From Blautia pseudococcoides (lineage in GTDB: Bacteria; Bacillota; Clostridia; Lachnospirales; Lachnospiraceae): a stretch of 64,000 nt of DNA. Location: NCBI RefSeq assembly GCF_001689125.2, contig NZ_CP015405.2, forward strand, positions 1,269,001-1,333,000. The letters run 5' to 3'. Of the stretch, positions 8,202 to 17,702 are shown one piece after another. The stretch's first letter is position 1; each line of letters starts with the position of its first letter. The translations under genes and the position numbers were made by a program. Below the pieces are notes generated by a model, which had not been told where the DNA came from, did no database searches, and worked only from the letters and a program-made list of their open reading frames with translations.

Positions 8202-9668
8202 ATGACAATCACACCAGACTGCAACACAATCCTGAAACTGGCAGAGAAATATTCAATTGTACCGGTATGCAGGGAAATCTATGCGGATGTTACAACACCG
8301 ATCACCCTGCTTCGCAAGCTTACAGGGTTATCCAAAAGATATTATCTTCTGGAGAGTATAGAGGGCGGAGAAACCTGGGGAAGATATTCCTTTCTGGGAT
8401 ATGATCCGGTCATGCGGGTGACCTGCAGGGCCGGCAAAGTATATATAGAAAAGCAGGGAAATTCAGAGACTGTGGAAACAGCAAAGCCTTTAAACGTGCT
8501 GAGGGAAATCATGAAGGATTATAAATCGCCGAGGCTTTCCGGCATGCCCCCGTTTACAGGCGGGTTTGTTGGATATTTTGCATATTCCATGATCGGCTAC
8601 GCAGAACCGGTACTCAATATTCAAAAGGGAACATTCCCGGATTATGACGTGATGCTTTTTGATAAAGTTATTGCCTATGACCATTTGAAACAGAAAATAT
8701 GCATCATTGTGAATATGCGGACTGACAAAGTGATGGAGAATTACGGGGAGGCCACAGGGGAGATCGCCAGGATTGCCGGACTGATCAAAAGTGCACCGGT
8801 ACCTGCTGTTGATGCTGAACCGGAACAGATCCATTTTACCTGTAACGTAAGCAGAGAAGAATATTGCAGCATTGTGGAGAAAACAAAAGAATATATAAGA
8901 GACGGGGATATTTTCCAGGCAGTTATTTCCAGACAGTTTACCAGCCCTATGAAAGGAAGCCTCTTAAATGCCTACAGAGTTCTGCGCACAACCAACCCGT
9001 CCCCGTATATGGTGTACCTCCATTTTGATGAGGAAGAACTGATGAGTACCTCCCCGGAGACACTGGTCCGCCTGCAGGACGGCAGACTGACTACGTTCCC
9101 GGTAGCTGGTTCCAGACCAAGAGGAAAAGACACAGAGGAAGATGAAGCTTTGGAACATGACCTTCTGCAGGATGAAAAGGAATTGTCAGAACATAATATG
9201 CTGGTGGATCTGGGAAGAAACGACCTGGGCCGTATCAGCAGGTTTGGTTCTGTGGAAGTGACAAAATATATGATGATCCACCGTTATTCCAAGATCATGC
9301 ACATTTGTTCCCAGGTGGAAGGCTCCATCCGGCAGGATAAGGACGCACTTGATGCCATTGAGGCGGTGCTCCCGGCGGGAACCCTTTCCGGTGCACCGAA
9401 GATCAGAGCATGTGAAATTATTGAGGAGCTGGAGAGTACAGAGCGGGGCGTCTACGGCGGCGCTATCGGTTACCTGGATTTTGCCGGTAATCTGGATACC
9501 TGCATAGCCATCCGCATGGCAGTGAAAAAAGACGGAAAGGTCTATGTGCAGGCAGGCGGCGGGATTGTTGCGGACAGCGTACCGGATTTGGAGTATGAAG
9601 AATCAGCAAACAAAGCGGCTGCGGTTATGCAGGCCATTAAAAATGCAGGGGAGGTGGATGAGTTATGA
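8202..9668 (+). CDS. trpE: Anthranilate synthase component I
   Basis: Makes anthranilate from chorismate, using ammonia supplied by the TrpG domain encoded next. The 488-aa reading starts at ATG 8202, 6 nt after AAGGAGG; the frame is open back to 8100, inside the T-box terminator, but that extension has no ribosome site. The LLES motif near residue 50 is the family's Trp feedback-binding element, so allosteric inhibition by Trp is likely. The chorismate-binding domain fills the C-terminal half (GAPKIRACEII, GGAIGYLDF, QAGGGIVADS). The stop overlaps the trpGD start as ATGA, giving translational coupling. Confidence 0.97.
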   Translation: MTITPDCNTILKLAEKYSIVPVCREIYADVTTPITLLRKLTGLSKRYYLLESIEGGETWGRYSFLGYDPVMRVTCRAGKVYIEKQGNSETVETAKPLNVLREIMKDYKSPRLSGMPPFTGGFVGYFAYSMIGYAEPVLNIQKGTFPDYDVMLFDKVIAYDHLKQKICIIVNMRTDKVMENYGEATGEIARIAGLIKSAPVPAVDAEPEQIHFTCNVSREEYCSIVEKTKEYIRDGDIFQAVISRQFTSPMKGSLLNAYRVLRTTNPSPYMVYLHFDEEELMSTSPETLVRLQDGRLTTFPVAGSRPRGKDTEEDEALEHDLLQDEKELSEHNMLVDLGRNDLGRISRFGSVEVTKYMMIHRYSKIMHICSQVEGSIRQDKDALDAIEAVLPAGTLSGAPKIRACEIIEELESTERGVYGGAIGYLDFAGNLDTCIAIRMAVKKDGKVYVQAGGGIVADSVPDLEYEESANKAAAVMQAIKNAGEVDEL

Positions 9669-11269
9669 TATTACTGATTGATAATTACGACAGTTTTACA
9701 TACAACTTAGTGCAGATGATAGGTACCATCCATCCGGATATCCGTGTTATCCGAAATGATGAAATGACACCGGAGGAGATTGAAGGATTACATCCTTCCC
9801 ACATCATCCTCTCACCAGGTCCGGGATATCCCAAAGACGCAGGCGTGTGCGAGGCAGTTATTCAAAAACTGCAGGGGAAAGTTCCCATCCTGGGTGTCTG
9901 CCTGGGGCATCAGGCAGTCTGTGAGGTGTACGGCGCAAAAATCAGCCACGCCAGGCATCTGATGCACGGCAAAAAAAGCAGGGTGCACATTCAGACAGAA
10001 AGCCCCATCTTTGCGGGGATGGAGGAGGAAATAGACGCAGCCAGATACCATTCCCTCATTGCGGAGGATGGCACCATCCCCGAATGTCTGCAGATATTGT
10101 CAACAGACGTGGAAAACGGTGAAATTATGGCTGTGGGCCACAGGGAATATCCGGTGTATGGACTGCAGTTCCATCCGGAATCCATTCTTACACCACAGGG
10201 AAAAAGCATATTGGAAAATTTTTTAAATATAAAAGCCGGAAGAGGAGACAAGATTATGATCAAAGAAGCAATTCACACACTGATGGACGGTAAGGATTTA
10301 AGCTATGAAGTGGCAAAGGCAGTCATGCATGAAATGATGGACGGCATTGCCACACAGGCTCAGATGGGAGCATTTTTAGCAGCACTGCGTATGCAGGGCG
10401 AGAGCATAGATGAGATCACAGCATTTGCTGAGGTGATGCGGGAAAAGGGGATCAAAATAAAACCGGAGAGAGAAGTTATAGATATTGTGGGAACAGGCGG
10501 AGACGAGGCAGGAACCTTTAATATTTCCACCACAGCGGCCTTTGTGGTTGCGGCAGGCGGTGTACCGGTGGCGAAACACGGAAACCGCAGCGTATCCAGC
10601 AAGAGTGGTGCCGCTGACGTGTTGGAAAACCTGGGAGCCAATGTGGCTCTGGACGCAAAGCAAAATGAAACCATTCTCAACAAGACAGGCATGTGCTTTA
10701 TGTTTGCCCCTGTTTATCATTCTTCCATGAAGTACGCTGCCCCGGTGAGAAAAGAGATGGGTGTCCGCACCGTGTTTAATATTTTAGGCCCCCTGTCTAA
10801 TCCGGCAGCAGCTACCATGCAGCTTCTGGGCGTATACGACAAAAACCTGGTTGAGCCTTTGGCAAAGGTACTGGGTAATCTGGGCGTGACCAGAGGTGTG
10901 GCTGTGTGCGGTGAGGACGGGCTGGATGAAATCACCCTCACCGGAGAAACCACGGTCTGCGAAATACGTTTTGGAGAGACCACCTGCTACACGATCTCGC
11001 CGGAACAGTTTGGAATGGAACGGTGTAAACTTGCCGAGCTGGTGGGCGGTTCCCCTGCTGATAATGCGCAGATAACCAGAGACATTCTTTCAGGCCGCGA
11101 GACAGGGCCAAAACGCGATGTGGTCCTTCTAAATGCAGGTATGAGCCTGTATCTTGGAATCGATGGTATTACCCTTCAGGAGGGCATTGACATGGCGCGG
11201 GAATTGATAGAGAGTGGTAAAGCCCAGGCAAAATTTGATGAATTTGTAAAGGCCACAAGAGGACAGTAA
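9665..11269 (+). CDS. trpGD: Fused anthranilate synthase glutaminase and anthranilate phosphoribosyltransferase
   Basis: A 534-aa bifunctional protein. Residues 1 to about 190 are a class I glutamine amidotransferase: nucleophile in LGVCLGHQ (about Cys79) and the HPE of the triad in FHPESI (about 170). It delivers ammonia to TrpE. Residues about 197-534 are TrpD, which joins anthranilate to PRPP: GTGGDEAGTFNIST and KHGNRSVSSKSG are the phosphate and anthranilate-binding segments. The junction (IKAGRGDKIMIKEAIH) contains an internal Met where a separate trpD would begin, so the fusion appears to be a simple loss of the intergenic stop. The same fusion is known in other bacteria, including enterobacteria. 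Confidence 0.96.
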   Translation: MILLIDNYDSFTYNLVQMIGTIHPDIRVIRNDEMTPEEIEGLHPSHIILSPGPGYPKDAGVCEAVIQKLQGKVPILGVCLGHQAVCEVYGAKISHARHLMHGKKSRVHIQTESPIFAGMEEEIDAARYHSLIAEDGTIPECLQILSTDVENGEIMAVGHREYPVYGLQFHPESILTPQGKSILENFLNIKAGRGDKIMIKEAIHTLMDGKDLSYEVAKAVMHEMMDGIATQAQMGAFLAALRMQGESIDEITAFAEVMREKGIKIKPEREVIDIVGTGGDEAGTFNISTTAAFVVAAGGVPVAKHGNRSVSSKSGAADVLENLGANVALDAKQNETILNKTGMCFMFAPVYHSSMKYAAPVRKEMGVRTVFNILGPLSNPAAATMQLLGVYDKNLVEPLAKVLGNLGVTRGVAVCGEDGLDEITLTGETTVCEIRFGETTCYTISPEQFGMERCKLAELVGGSPADNAQITRDILSGRETGPKRDVVLLNAGMSLYLGIDGITLQEGIDMARELIESGKAQAKFDEFVKATRGQ

Positions 11270-11284
11270 GAGAGGAGATTCAAA

Positions 11285-12082
11285 ATGATTCTGGAACAGA
11301 TTGCAAGAGATACAGAGATTCGTGTAACCCAGCAGAAGAAAAAAGTCCCTCTCCAAACAGTGAAAAAAGCGGCGTACAAGATGGAAACGGAAACGGGGTT
11401 TCCATTTGAAAAAGTGCTGGCGAAAGATGGGCTTTCATTTATCTGTGAAGTGAAAAAAGCATCTCCTTCAAAAGGGATCATTGCGCAGGAGTTTCCGTAT
11501 CTGGACATTGCGAAGGAATACGAAGCGGCAGGAGCAGATGCCATCTCCTGTCTGACGGAACCGAAATACTTTCTGGGCTGTGACAGCTATCTGGAGGAGA
11601 TCGCAAAAAATGTTAAGATCCCAGTCCTCAGAAAAGATTTTGTTGTGGAGGAATACCAGATATATGAGGCAAAGACTTTGGGTGCCAGCGCTGTGCTCCT
11701 TATCTGTTCTCTCATCGAACCGGTACTCCTGAAACGTTATATTCAGGTGTGTGACACCCTGGGGATCTCCGCTCTGGTGGAAACCCATGATGAGAAAGAA
11801 ATCTCCCATGCCGTTTGGGCAGGGGCCAGGGTCATTGGAGTCAATAACCGGAATCTGAGAGATTTCAGCGTTGATGTGGGAAACAGCACAAGGCTTCGCG
11901 CACTGGCGCCGAAAGAAGTCCTGTTCGTGGCGGAGAGCGGTATAAAAGGACCTGAGGACATTGTACGTTTAAAGGAAAATAAAGTGAATGCCGTGCTGAT
12001 CGGAGAGACACTTATGAAGAGCAGGGACAAGAAAAAAATGCTCACTTACTTAAAAGGAGAAGAAACATCCAATGAGCAGTAA
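11285..12082 (+). CDS. trpC: Indole-3-glycerol phosphate synthase
   Basis: Converts carboxyphenylaminodeoxyribulose phosphate to indole-3-glycerol phosphate. The 265-aa TIM barrel has the family motifs CEVKKASPSKGII (near residue 50), VLRKDFVVEEYQIYEA (near 115), VNNRNLRDF (near 180) and VAESGI (near 215). GAGAGGAG precedes the ATG. It is a separate gene from trpF, unlike the enterobacterial fusion, and its last 11 bases overlap the trpF start, which suggests coupled translation. Confidence 0.97.
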   Translation: MILEQIARDTEIRVTQQKKKVPLQTVKKAAYKMETETGFPFEKVLAKDGLSFICEVKKASPSKGIIAQEFPYLDIAKEYEAAGADAISCLTEPKYFLGCDSYLEEIAKNVKIPVLRKDFVVEEYQIYEAKTLGASAVLLICSLIEPVLLKRYIQVCDTLGISALVETHDEKEISHAVWAGARVIGVNNRNLRDFSVDVGNSTRLRALAPKEVLFVAESGIKGPEDIVRLKENKVNAVLIGETLMKSRDKKKMLTYLKGEETSNEQ

Positions 12083-12692
12083 AGTGAAAATCTGCGGCCT
12101 AAGACGGCTCCGGGATATAGAAATGGCGAATTTGTATGAGCCGGATTATGTGGGATTTGTCTTTGCAGCAAGCAGCCGTCAGGTCACGGAAGAAGATGCA
12201 GAATCCCTCAAAGCGGAGCTTGCAGATGGGATTTTAGCGGCTGGCGTCTTTGTAAATGCGCCCGCCGTACAGGCAGCCCGCATTGCCGAGAAGGGAATCA
12301 TTGATATGATCCAGCTCCACGGTGATGAGGATGAAGCATATATCTGCAGCCTGAAAAGACTCACCGGCAGACCAGTGATAAAGGCTGTTCGTGTACAGAG
12401 CCGGGAACAGATCCTTCAGGCGGAAAAACTGCCCTGTGATTATCTGCTCCTTGATACATATACAAAAGGGCAGTACGGAGGGAGCGGAAAGAGTTTTGAT
12501 CTGTCTTTGATCCCGGGGCTTTCCAAGCCATTTTTTCTGGCCGGCGGCCTGAATGCTGAAAACGTGCGGCAAGCGTTGGAGATCAGCGGTGCATTTGCTG
12601 CGGATGTGAGCAGCGCGGTGGAGACAGACGGATATAAAGATACAGATAAAGTGAAGGCTTTTATTCAGGCAGTGCGGGAAGAGAAGCGGTAA
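12072..12692 (+). CDS. trpF: Phosphoribosylanthranilate isomerase
   Basis: Catalyses the Amadori rearrangement between TrpD and TrpC. The 206-aa TIM-barrel protein starts VKICGLRR, with the catalytic Cys. Further motifs are [36 protein letters not shown] and [11 protein letters not shown]. It overlaps trpC by 11 bases and is followed 34 bases later by trpB. Confidence 0.96.
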   Translation: MSSKVKICGLRRLRDIEMANLYEPDYVGFVFAASSRQVTEEDAESLKAELADGILAAGVFVNAPAVQAARIAEKGIIDMIQLHGDEDEAYICSLKRLTGRPVIKAVRVQSREQILQAEKLPCDYLLLDTYTKGQYGGSGKSFDLSLIPGLSKPFFLAGGLNAENVRQALEISGAFAADVSSAVETDGYKDTDKVKAFIQAVREEKR

Positions 12693-12726
12693 AACCAATG
12701 GATTTTTAAGGAAGAGGATAAAAAGC

Positions 12727-13911
12727 ATGAGTAAAGGAAGATTTGGAAATTATGGAGGACAGTATATTCCGGAGACACTGATGAGCGCCGTGCAGGAGCT
12801 GGAAGAGGCATATAAGAAATACAGCAAAGACCCGGCGTTTAACAAAGAGCTGGACGATCTGCTGAAAAATTACGCGGGCCGTCCGTCCCTGCTGTATTAC
12901 GCGGAGAAAATGACAAATGATCTGGGGGGAGCCAAAATATATCTGAAGCGTGAGGATTTAAACCATACCGGCTCTCACAAGATCAACAATGTTCTGGGAC
13001 AGGTGCTTCTGGCAAAAAAAATGGGCAAGACAAGAGTCATTGCCGAGACAGGAGCAGGACAGCACGGTGTGGCCACCGCCACGGCAGCGGCGCTTATGGG
13101 ACTTAAATGTGAGGTCTTCATGGGACGGGAGGACACGGACCGCCAGGCGCTGAATGTATACCGCATGGAACTTTTGGGGGCAAAGGTACATCCTGTGGAC
13201 AGCGGAACAGCCACGCTTAAGGATGCCGTCAATGAAACCATGCGGGAGTGGACCAGAAGGATGGATGACACCCTGTATGTGCTTGGCTCTGTTATGGGAC
13301 CCCATCCCTTCCCTATGATCGTGCGCGATTTCCAGAAGATCATCGGAAAGGAGATCAAAGAGCAGCTGCAGGAAAAAGAGGGCAGACTCCCGGATGCCGT
13401 GATCGCCTGTGTGGGCGGGGGCAGCAATGCCATGGGTGCATTTTATGAATTTATCCCGGATGAGCAGGTACAGCTTATCGGATGTGAAGCGGCAGGCCTC
13501 GGTGTGGATACAGAGAAACATGCGGCTACCATAGCCAAAGGGACAGAGGGGGTTTTCCATGGCATGAAATCCTTGTTCTGCCAGGATGAGTACGGACAGA
13601 TCGCCCCTGTGTACTCCATCTCGGCAGGTCTGGATTATCCGGGGATCGGACCGGAACATGCCAACTTAAATGAAACCGGCAGGGCAATATATGTGCCCAT
13701 TACAGATGTGGAGGCAGTGGAGGCATTTGAATACCTTTCAAGGACTGAGGGGATCATCCCGGCCATTGAAAGCGCCCATGCAGTGGCATATGCCAGGAAG
13801 CTGGCTCCGGCTATGGAGAAGGACAAGATCATTGTGGTAAATATTTCAGGCAGAGGCGACAAGGACGTGGCTGCCATAGCACGGTACAGAGGAGTGGAGA
13901 TTTATGAGTAA
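12727..13911 (+). CDS. trpB: Tryptophan synthase beta chain
   Basis: Condenses indole with serine using pyridoxal phosphate. The 394-aa length is normal. HTGSHKINN holds the PLP Schiff-base lysine (about Lys85), and GGGSNAMG near residue 230 binds the PLP phosphate. [13 protein letters not shown] at the N-terminus is typical of TrpB1, the partner of TrpA. GGAAGAGGA precedes the ATG. The stop lies inside trpA (8-base overlap), as expected for subunits that form a channelled alpha2-beta2 complex. Confidence 0.98.
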   Translation: MSKGRFGNYGGQYIPETLMSAVQELEEAYKKYSKDPAFNKELDDLLKNYAGRPSLLYYAEKMTNDLGGAKIYLKREDLNHTGSHKINNVLGQVLLAKKMGKTRVIAETGAGQHGVATATAAALMGLKCEVFMGREDTDRQALNVYRMELLGAKVHPVDSGTATLKDAVNETMREWTRRMDDTLYVLGSVMGPHPFPMIVRDFQKIIGKEIKEQLQEKEGRLPDAVIACVGGGSNAMGAFYEFIPDEQVQLIGCEAAGLGVDTEKHAATIAKGTEGVFHGMKSLFCQDEYGQIAPVYSISAGLDYPGIGPEHANLNETGRAIYVPITDVEAVEAFEYLSRTEGIIPAIESAHAVAYARKLAPAMEKDKIIVVNISGRGDKDVAAIARYRGVEIYE

Positions 13912-14686
13912 AATATATCAGGCGTTTGAAAACAAAAAGGCATTTATTCCATTTATCACAGGCGGAGACCCCACACTTGACGTGACAGAACAGCTTCTGT
14001 ACGCTATGGAGGAGGCAGGGGCGGATCTGATCGAAATCGGCATACCTTTTTCCGACCCCACAGCAGAAGGCCCTGTAATACAGGAAGCAAATGAGAGAGC
14101 ACTGAAAGCGGGATGTACCACAGATAAATTGTTTGATATGATAAAAAGAGCAAGAAAAAAAGTCACTGTACCCATTGTATTTCTCACTTATGTGAATCCT
14201 ATTTTTACCTATGGCAAGGAACGCTTTATGAAAAAATGTGTAGAGTGTGGTGTTGACGGCATTATTGTTCCGGATATGCCTTATGAGGAAATACAGGAGC
14301 TGGCACCAGCCTGTGACACATTTGGGATTGATATTATCCCTCTGATAGCACCCACATCAAATGCGCGCATCACCATGATCGCAAAGGAGGCTAAGGGTTA
14401 TATCTACTGCGTCTCCTCCCTGGGTGTTACCGGCGTAAGGAGCCAGATCAAGACAGATATCGGTTCCATGGTGGAATTGGTGCGGCAGGCAACAGATGTG
14501 CCCTGCGCCGTGGGCTTTGGCATATCCACTCCCCAGCAGGCATATGACATGGCAAAAGTATCGGACGGGGCTATTGTGGGGTCTGCAATTGTTAAAATTG
14601 TGGCAAAATATGGAAAAGGTTGTGTGCCGCATGTAGCGGAGTATGTAAAAGAAATGAAGGCTGCCGTGGACCGGGCCAATGGCTGA
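13904..14686 (+). CDS. trpA: Tryptophan synthase alpha chain
   Basis: Cleaves indole-3-glycerol phosphate and channels indole to TrpB. The 260-aa TIM barrel has PFITGGDP near residue 17, [19 protein letters not shown] with the catalytic Glu near 46, and the catalytic Asp in [10 protein letters not shown] near 125. It is the last gene of the operon; the terminator follows within 10 bases. Confidence 0.97.
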   Translation: MSKIYQAFENKKAFIPFITGGDPTLDVTEQLLYAMEEAGADLIEIGIPFSDPTAEGPVIQEANERALKAGCTTDKLFDMIKRARKKVTVPIVFLTYVNPIFTYGKERFMKKCVECGVDGIIVPDMPYEEIQELAPACDTFGIDIIPLIAPTSNARITMIAKEAKGYIYCVSSLGVTGVRSQIKTDIGSMVELVRQATDVPCAVGFGISTPQQAYDMAKVSDGAIVGSAIVKIVAKYGKGCVPHVAEYVKEMKAAVDRANG

Positions 14687-14693
14687 ATAGAGC

Positions 14694-14725
14694 GGAGGAT
14701 GGGCAATTCCATCCTCCATTTTTAT
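14694..14725 (+). terminator. Terminator of the trp operon
   Basis: GGAGGATGG and CCATCCTCC form a perfect 9-bp stem with a short loop, then ATTTTTA. It begins 8 bases after the trpA stop. Confidence 0.9.
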
Positions 14726-14800
14726 GCAGAAAATTTCGGATGGCGGAGTATTACTGCTGCCGGGTACTATGGGCTGGATGCCTGCTGGCACTAGTTTTTC

Positions 14801-14831
14801 ATACGGTCAGTGCAGTAAATGCGCAGACCTG
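14801..14831. repeat. Interspersed repeat of the ATACGGTCAGT type
   Basis: The 31-base segment starting ATACGGTCAGTGCAGTAAAT matches 26 of 31 positions, by eye, with 49785-49815. Both copies are intergenic. TGTCTGAACTGTTGC follows this copy and resembles the CTGAACAGTTAC core found at 49.7 and 51.9 kb, so these may be parts of one composite element. Confidence 0.5.
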
Positions 14832-14884
14832 TCTGAACTGTTGCAAAAAACATTCATAATAATTAAATATTTCACAAATTTTTG

Positions 14885-14913
14885 TTGAAAAATCCCCGGA
14901 AACAAGGTACAAT
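14885..14913 (+). promoter_or_regulatory. Promoter of the Na+-pump decarboxylase cluster
   Basis: TTGAAA (14885-14890), a 17-nt spacer and TACAAT (14908-14913). The expected start near 14920 coincides with the left arm of the leader hairpin. Confidence 0.7.
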
Positions 14914-14920
14914 TAAAATC

Positions 14921-15029
14921 GGCAGAAATTGGTTTTGTCTTTTAACTCAACAAAGTAAAACCAGGAGGCGATTTCTGCATGAAAACCGGATTATCACGCA
15001 GATTTTTCGTGCAGAATCCAGGTAAATAA
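14921..15029 (+). promoter_or_regulatory. Structured leader with a 16-codon ORF upstream of the carboxyltransferase
   Basis: GCAGAAAT followed by TGGTTTT pairs with AAAACCA and ATTTCTGC, a two-part stem spanning 14922-14978. The bulge on its 3' side holds AGGAGG (14963-14968). That site serves an ATG at 14979 for a 16-codon ORF ending 15029 (begins MKTGLSRRFF). The main gene begins 22 bases later with its own GGAGGG. The arrangement resembles a translated or attenuating leader. The effector is unknown and the peptide may not be made. Confidence 0.45.
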
Positions 15030-15050
15030 TAAAAAATGGAGGGCTGATAA

Positions 15051-16487
15051 ATGAGTAATACAGCACAAAGCTTGGCAAGTAAGAGAATTGCTTCTTTACT
15101 TGATGAGAACAGTTTTGTTGAGATCGGCGGCTGTGTCACAGCAAGAAACACAGATTTCAACTTATCTGAAAAGGAAACACCGGCAGACGGTGTCATCACC
15201 GGTTATGGTGTCATCGACGGCAGCCTGGTGTATGTGTACAGCCAGGACGCTTCCGTTCTGAACGGAACCATCGGTGAAATGCATGCCAAAAAGATTGTCA
15301 GACTTTACGATCTGGCAATGAAAACAGGCGCTCCGGTTATCGGACTTGTGGACTGTGCAGGTTTGAGACTGCAGGAAGCTACAGATGCTCTGCATGCTTT
15401 TGGTGAAATCTACACCAAACAGGTTATGGCATCTGGTGTGATCCCCCAGATCACAGGTATCTTCGGAACCTGCGGCGGCGGTCTTGCAATTGTTCCGGCT
15501 CTTACCGATTTCACCTTCATGGAAGAGAAGTCCGGTAAGCTGTTTGTAAACTCCCCCAACGCTTTAGAGGGAAATGAAATTTCCAAATGTGATACATCCA
15601 GTGCAAAATACCAGAGCGAAGAGGCTGGCCTGGTGGATGTACTGGGAAGTGAGGATGAGATCCTTGCGCAGATGAGACTGCTGGTATCCATGCTGCCTTC
15701 CAACTACGAAGACAACTCTTCTTACGAAGACTGCACGGATGACTTAAACCGTGTGTGCCCGGAACTGGAAAATTGTGTGGGCGATACTGCGATCGCACTT
15801 TCCCAGATCGCGGACAACCATGAGTTCTTTGAAGTGAAAGCCGCTTATGCAAAAGATATGGTGACAGGTTTTATCCGTCTGAACGGTGCTTCGGTGGGCT
15901 GCGTTGCCAACAGAAGCGAAGTTTACAACGATGAAGGTGAGAAAACAGAGTCCTTCGACAATGTACTCTCTGTAAGAGGATGTAAGAAAGCAGCAGATTT
16001 CGTTAAATTCTGTGATGCTTTTGAAATTCCGGTGCTGTCCCTGACAAATGTAAAAGGCTACAAAGCAACAAAGTGCGCAGAGGCCAATATTGCCAAGGCA
16101 GCCGCACAGCTTACTTACACATTTACAAATGCAACCATACCGAAAGTGAACATCGTGATCGGTGAGGCCTTCGGAAGTGCATATCTGGCAATGAACAGCA
16201 AATCCACGGGAGCTGACATGGTATACGCATGGCCCGGCGCTCAGATCGGTATGATGGACGCGCGTCTTGCCGCTAAGATCATGTATGCGGACAGCGATGC
16301 TGCCACGATCAATGAAAAAGCTGCTGAGTATGCCGACTTACAGTCAAGTGCAATGGCTGCTGCCAAGAGAGGTTATGTGGATGCCATCATCGAGGCAGAA
16401 GATACCAGAAAATATGTGATTGGTGCTTTTGAAATGTTATTCACAAAGAGAGAAGATCGTCCCAGTAAAAAACACGGCACGGTTTAG
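15051..16487 (+). CDS. Acyl-CoA carboxyltransferase subunit (MmdA/PccB type)
   Basis: A 478-aa biotin-dependent carboxyltransferase with the two crotonase-like halves of the ACC/PCC beta family. The N half has IGLVDCAGLRLQEATDAL and GTCGGGLAIVPAL; the C half has the GEAFGSAYLAMNS oxyanion segment and YAWPGAQIGMM. It moves CO2 between an acyl-CoA and carboxybiotin; methylmalonyl-CoA or malonyl-CoA are the likely substrates. It is shorter than classical MmdA (about 510-520 aa) and rather divergent, so substrate assignment is weak. It begins a cluster with OadG-like, biotin carrier, OadB and OadA genes, which points to a Na+-pumping decarboxylase or a transcarboxylase. GGAGGG precedes the ATG. 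Confidence 0.8.
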   Translation: MSNTAQSLASKRIASLLDENSFVEIGGCVTARNTDFNLSEKETPADGVITGYGVIDGSLVYVYSQDASVLNGTIGEMHAKKIVRLYDLAMKTGAPVIGLVDCAGLRLQEATDALHAFGEIYTKQVMASGVIPQITGIFGTCGGGLAIVPALTDFTFMEEKSGKLFVNSPNALEGNEISKCDTSSAKYQSEEAGLVDVLGSEDEILAQMRLLVSMLPSNYEDNSSYEDCTDDLNRVCPELENCVGDTAIALSQIADNHEFFEVKAAYAKDMVTGFIRLNGASVGCVANRSEVYNDEGEKTESFDNVLSVRGCKKAADFVKFCDAFEIPVLSLTNVKGYKATKCAEANIAKAAAQLTYTFTNATIPKVNIVIGEAFGSAYLAMNSKSTGADMVYAWPGAQIGMMDARLAAKIMYADSDAATINEKAAEYADLQSSAMAAAKRGYVDAIIEAEDTRKYVIGAFEMLFTKREDRPSKKHGTV

Positions 16488-16501
16488 GCGAGGTGAAGCA
16501 T

Positions 16502-17260
16502 ATGAAGCAGACATGGAAAAAATTAATTGGTTTGATCCTGATCGGAGTTTGCGCGCTGGCTATGACAGCCTGCGGAAGCAGCAAAGACTCCACAGGTGGT
16601 TTAAAAGAGCTGGATGATGCTACCGTTGACTCCCTTGTGGAGAGCTTTGGCAGCGTTGTCGGCAACATTGCTGATCTGGATGAGGAATCCATTGCAGGCC
16701 TGATGGAAGGCGAAGATGCATTCAGCGCCTCTGCAGCCAGTGCATGGGAGGGAGCCGGCGAAGATCTGGGAGCATATGTTGAGACGAACAAAGGCGAGGT
16801 GGAGATCAAAGACGGCAGCTATATGCTGTCACTGTCATGTAAATTTGAGAACCGCGACGCAGTATGCGTCTTTACTCTGGATAAAAACGGCAATCCTCTC
16901 AGTGTGACCATTGACCCACAATATTCAATGGGTGAAAAAATGGCACAGGCAGGACAGAATACACTTCTTGGTGTAGGTACTGTTTTTGTAATGCTGGTCT
17001 TCCTTTGCTTTGTTATTTCCTTAATGAAATACATTCCGGGCTTTGTGGAGTCCTTTGGCAAGAAGAAAGCTGCTCCGGAAGAGGTTCGCGTTCCGGCTGC
17101 CCCTGTTATTCCGGAAGCAGTGGAGGAAGAGACAGTGGATGACGGTGAACTGATCGCAGTCATTGCAGCGGCCATCGCGGCATCTGAAAATACATCTACA
17201 GACAGTTTTGTAGTTCGTTCCATCAGAAAATCAACAAAAAGAAATTGGCAGAGAGCCTAA
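16502..17260 (+). CDS. OadG-like sodium-pump decarboxylase gamma subunit, lipoprotein-like
   Basis: A 252-aa protein. I prefer ATG 16502 over GTG 16493, because the AGGCGAGGTG ribosome site lies at 16487-16496. The N-terminus is a signal-like stretch (KKLIGLILIGVCALA) followed by a Cys in MTACGSS, which resembles a weak lipobox. Residues about 25-145 form an extracytoplasmic domain. A membrane segment follows (VFVMLVFLCFVISLMKY, near 160-176), then a cytoplasmic Glu/Pro-rich tail ending RKSTKRNWQRA. The membrane segment plus tail is the OadG/MmdD layout that anchors the decarboxylase to the beta pump subunit. The added secreted domain makes it about three times the length of classical OadG. 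Confidence 0.7.
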   Translation: MKQTWKKLIGLILIGVCALAMTACGSSKDSTGGLKELDDATVDSLVESFGSVVGNIADLDEESIAGLMEGEDAFSASAASAWEGAGEDLGAYVETNKGEVEIKDGSYMLSLSCKFENRDAVCVFTLDKNGNPLSVTIDPQYSMGEKMAQAGQNTLLGVGTVFVMLVFLCFVISLMKYIPGFVESFGKKKAAPEEVRVPAAPVIPEAVEEETVDDGELIAVIAAAIAASENTSTDSFVVRSIRKSTKRNWQRA

Positions 17261-17278
17261 TCACAGGAGGAAATGGTT

Positions 17279-17650
17279 ATGAAATCTTATACAATTACAG
17301 TTAATGGCGTTGCATATGATGTAACAGTAGAAGAGGGCGCAGGAAACGCAGCAGCACCTGTGGCAGCTCCGAAGGCTGCTCCTAAGGCAGCACCAAAAGC
17401 CGCTCCGGCAGCAAAACCTGCAGCATCTGCAGCAGGCGCAGTGGCAGTTACCGCATCTGTTCCGGGTAAAGTATTCAAAGTGGAAGCAAATGTTGGACAG
17501 GCAGTAAAAACCGGTGATAACATCATCATCCTGGAAGCCATGAAAATGGAGATTCCGGTTGTTGCTCCGCAGGACGGTACCATTGCAAGTATTGACGTGG
17601 CAGTTGGTGACTCCGTAGAAAACGGCGATACACTGGCATCCATGAACTAG
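17279..17650 (+). CDS. Biotin carboxyl carrier subunit of the decarboxylase
   Basis: A 123-aa biotinyl protein. The ATG at 17279 sits 8 nt after AGGAGG; the ATG at 17273 is only 2 nt from it. An N-terminal 20-residue beta segment is followed by a flexible Ala/Pro/Lys linker (about residues 24-58). The biotinyl/lipoyl domain carries the biotinylation site EAMKM, with the target lysine near residue 89, 34 residues from the C-terminus as usual. The arm shuttles CO2 between a carboxyltransferase and OadB. The linker is encoded by repetitive GCT/CCG-rich codons. A biotin ligase gene is not in the window. Confidence 0.92.
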   Translation: MKSYTITVNGVAYDVTVEEGAGNAAAPVAAPKAAPKAAPKAAPAAKPAASAAGAVAVTASVPGKVFKVEANVGQAVKTGDNIIILEAMKMEIPVVAPQDGTIASIDVAVGDSVENGDTLASMN

Positions 17651-17702
17651 AATTTACAAACATTTGTAAATTCCCGACAGCTAAGAGATAAATCTTGCTG
17701 AT

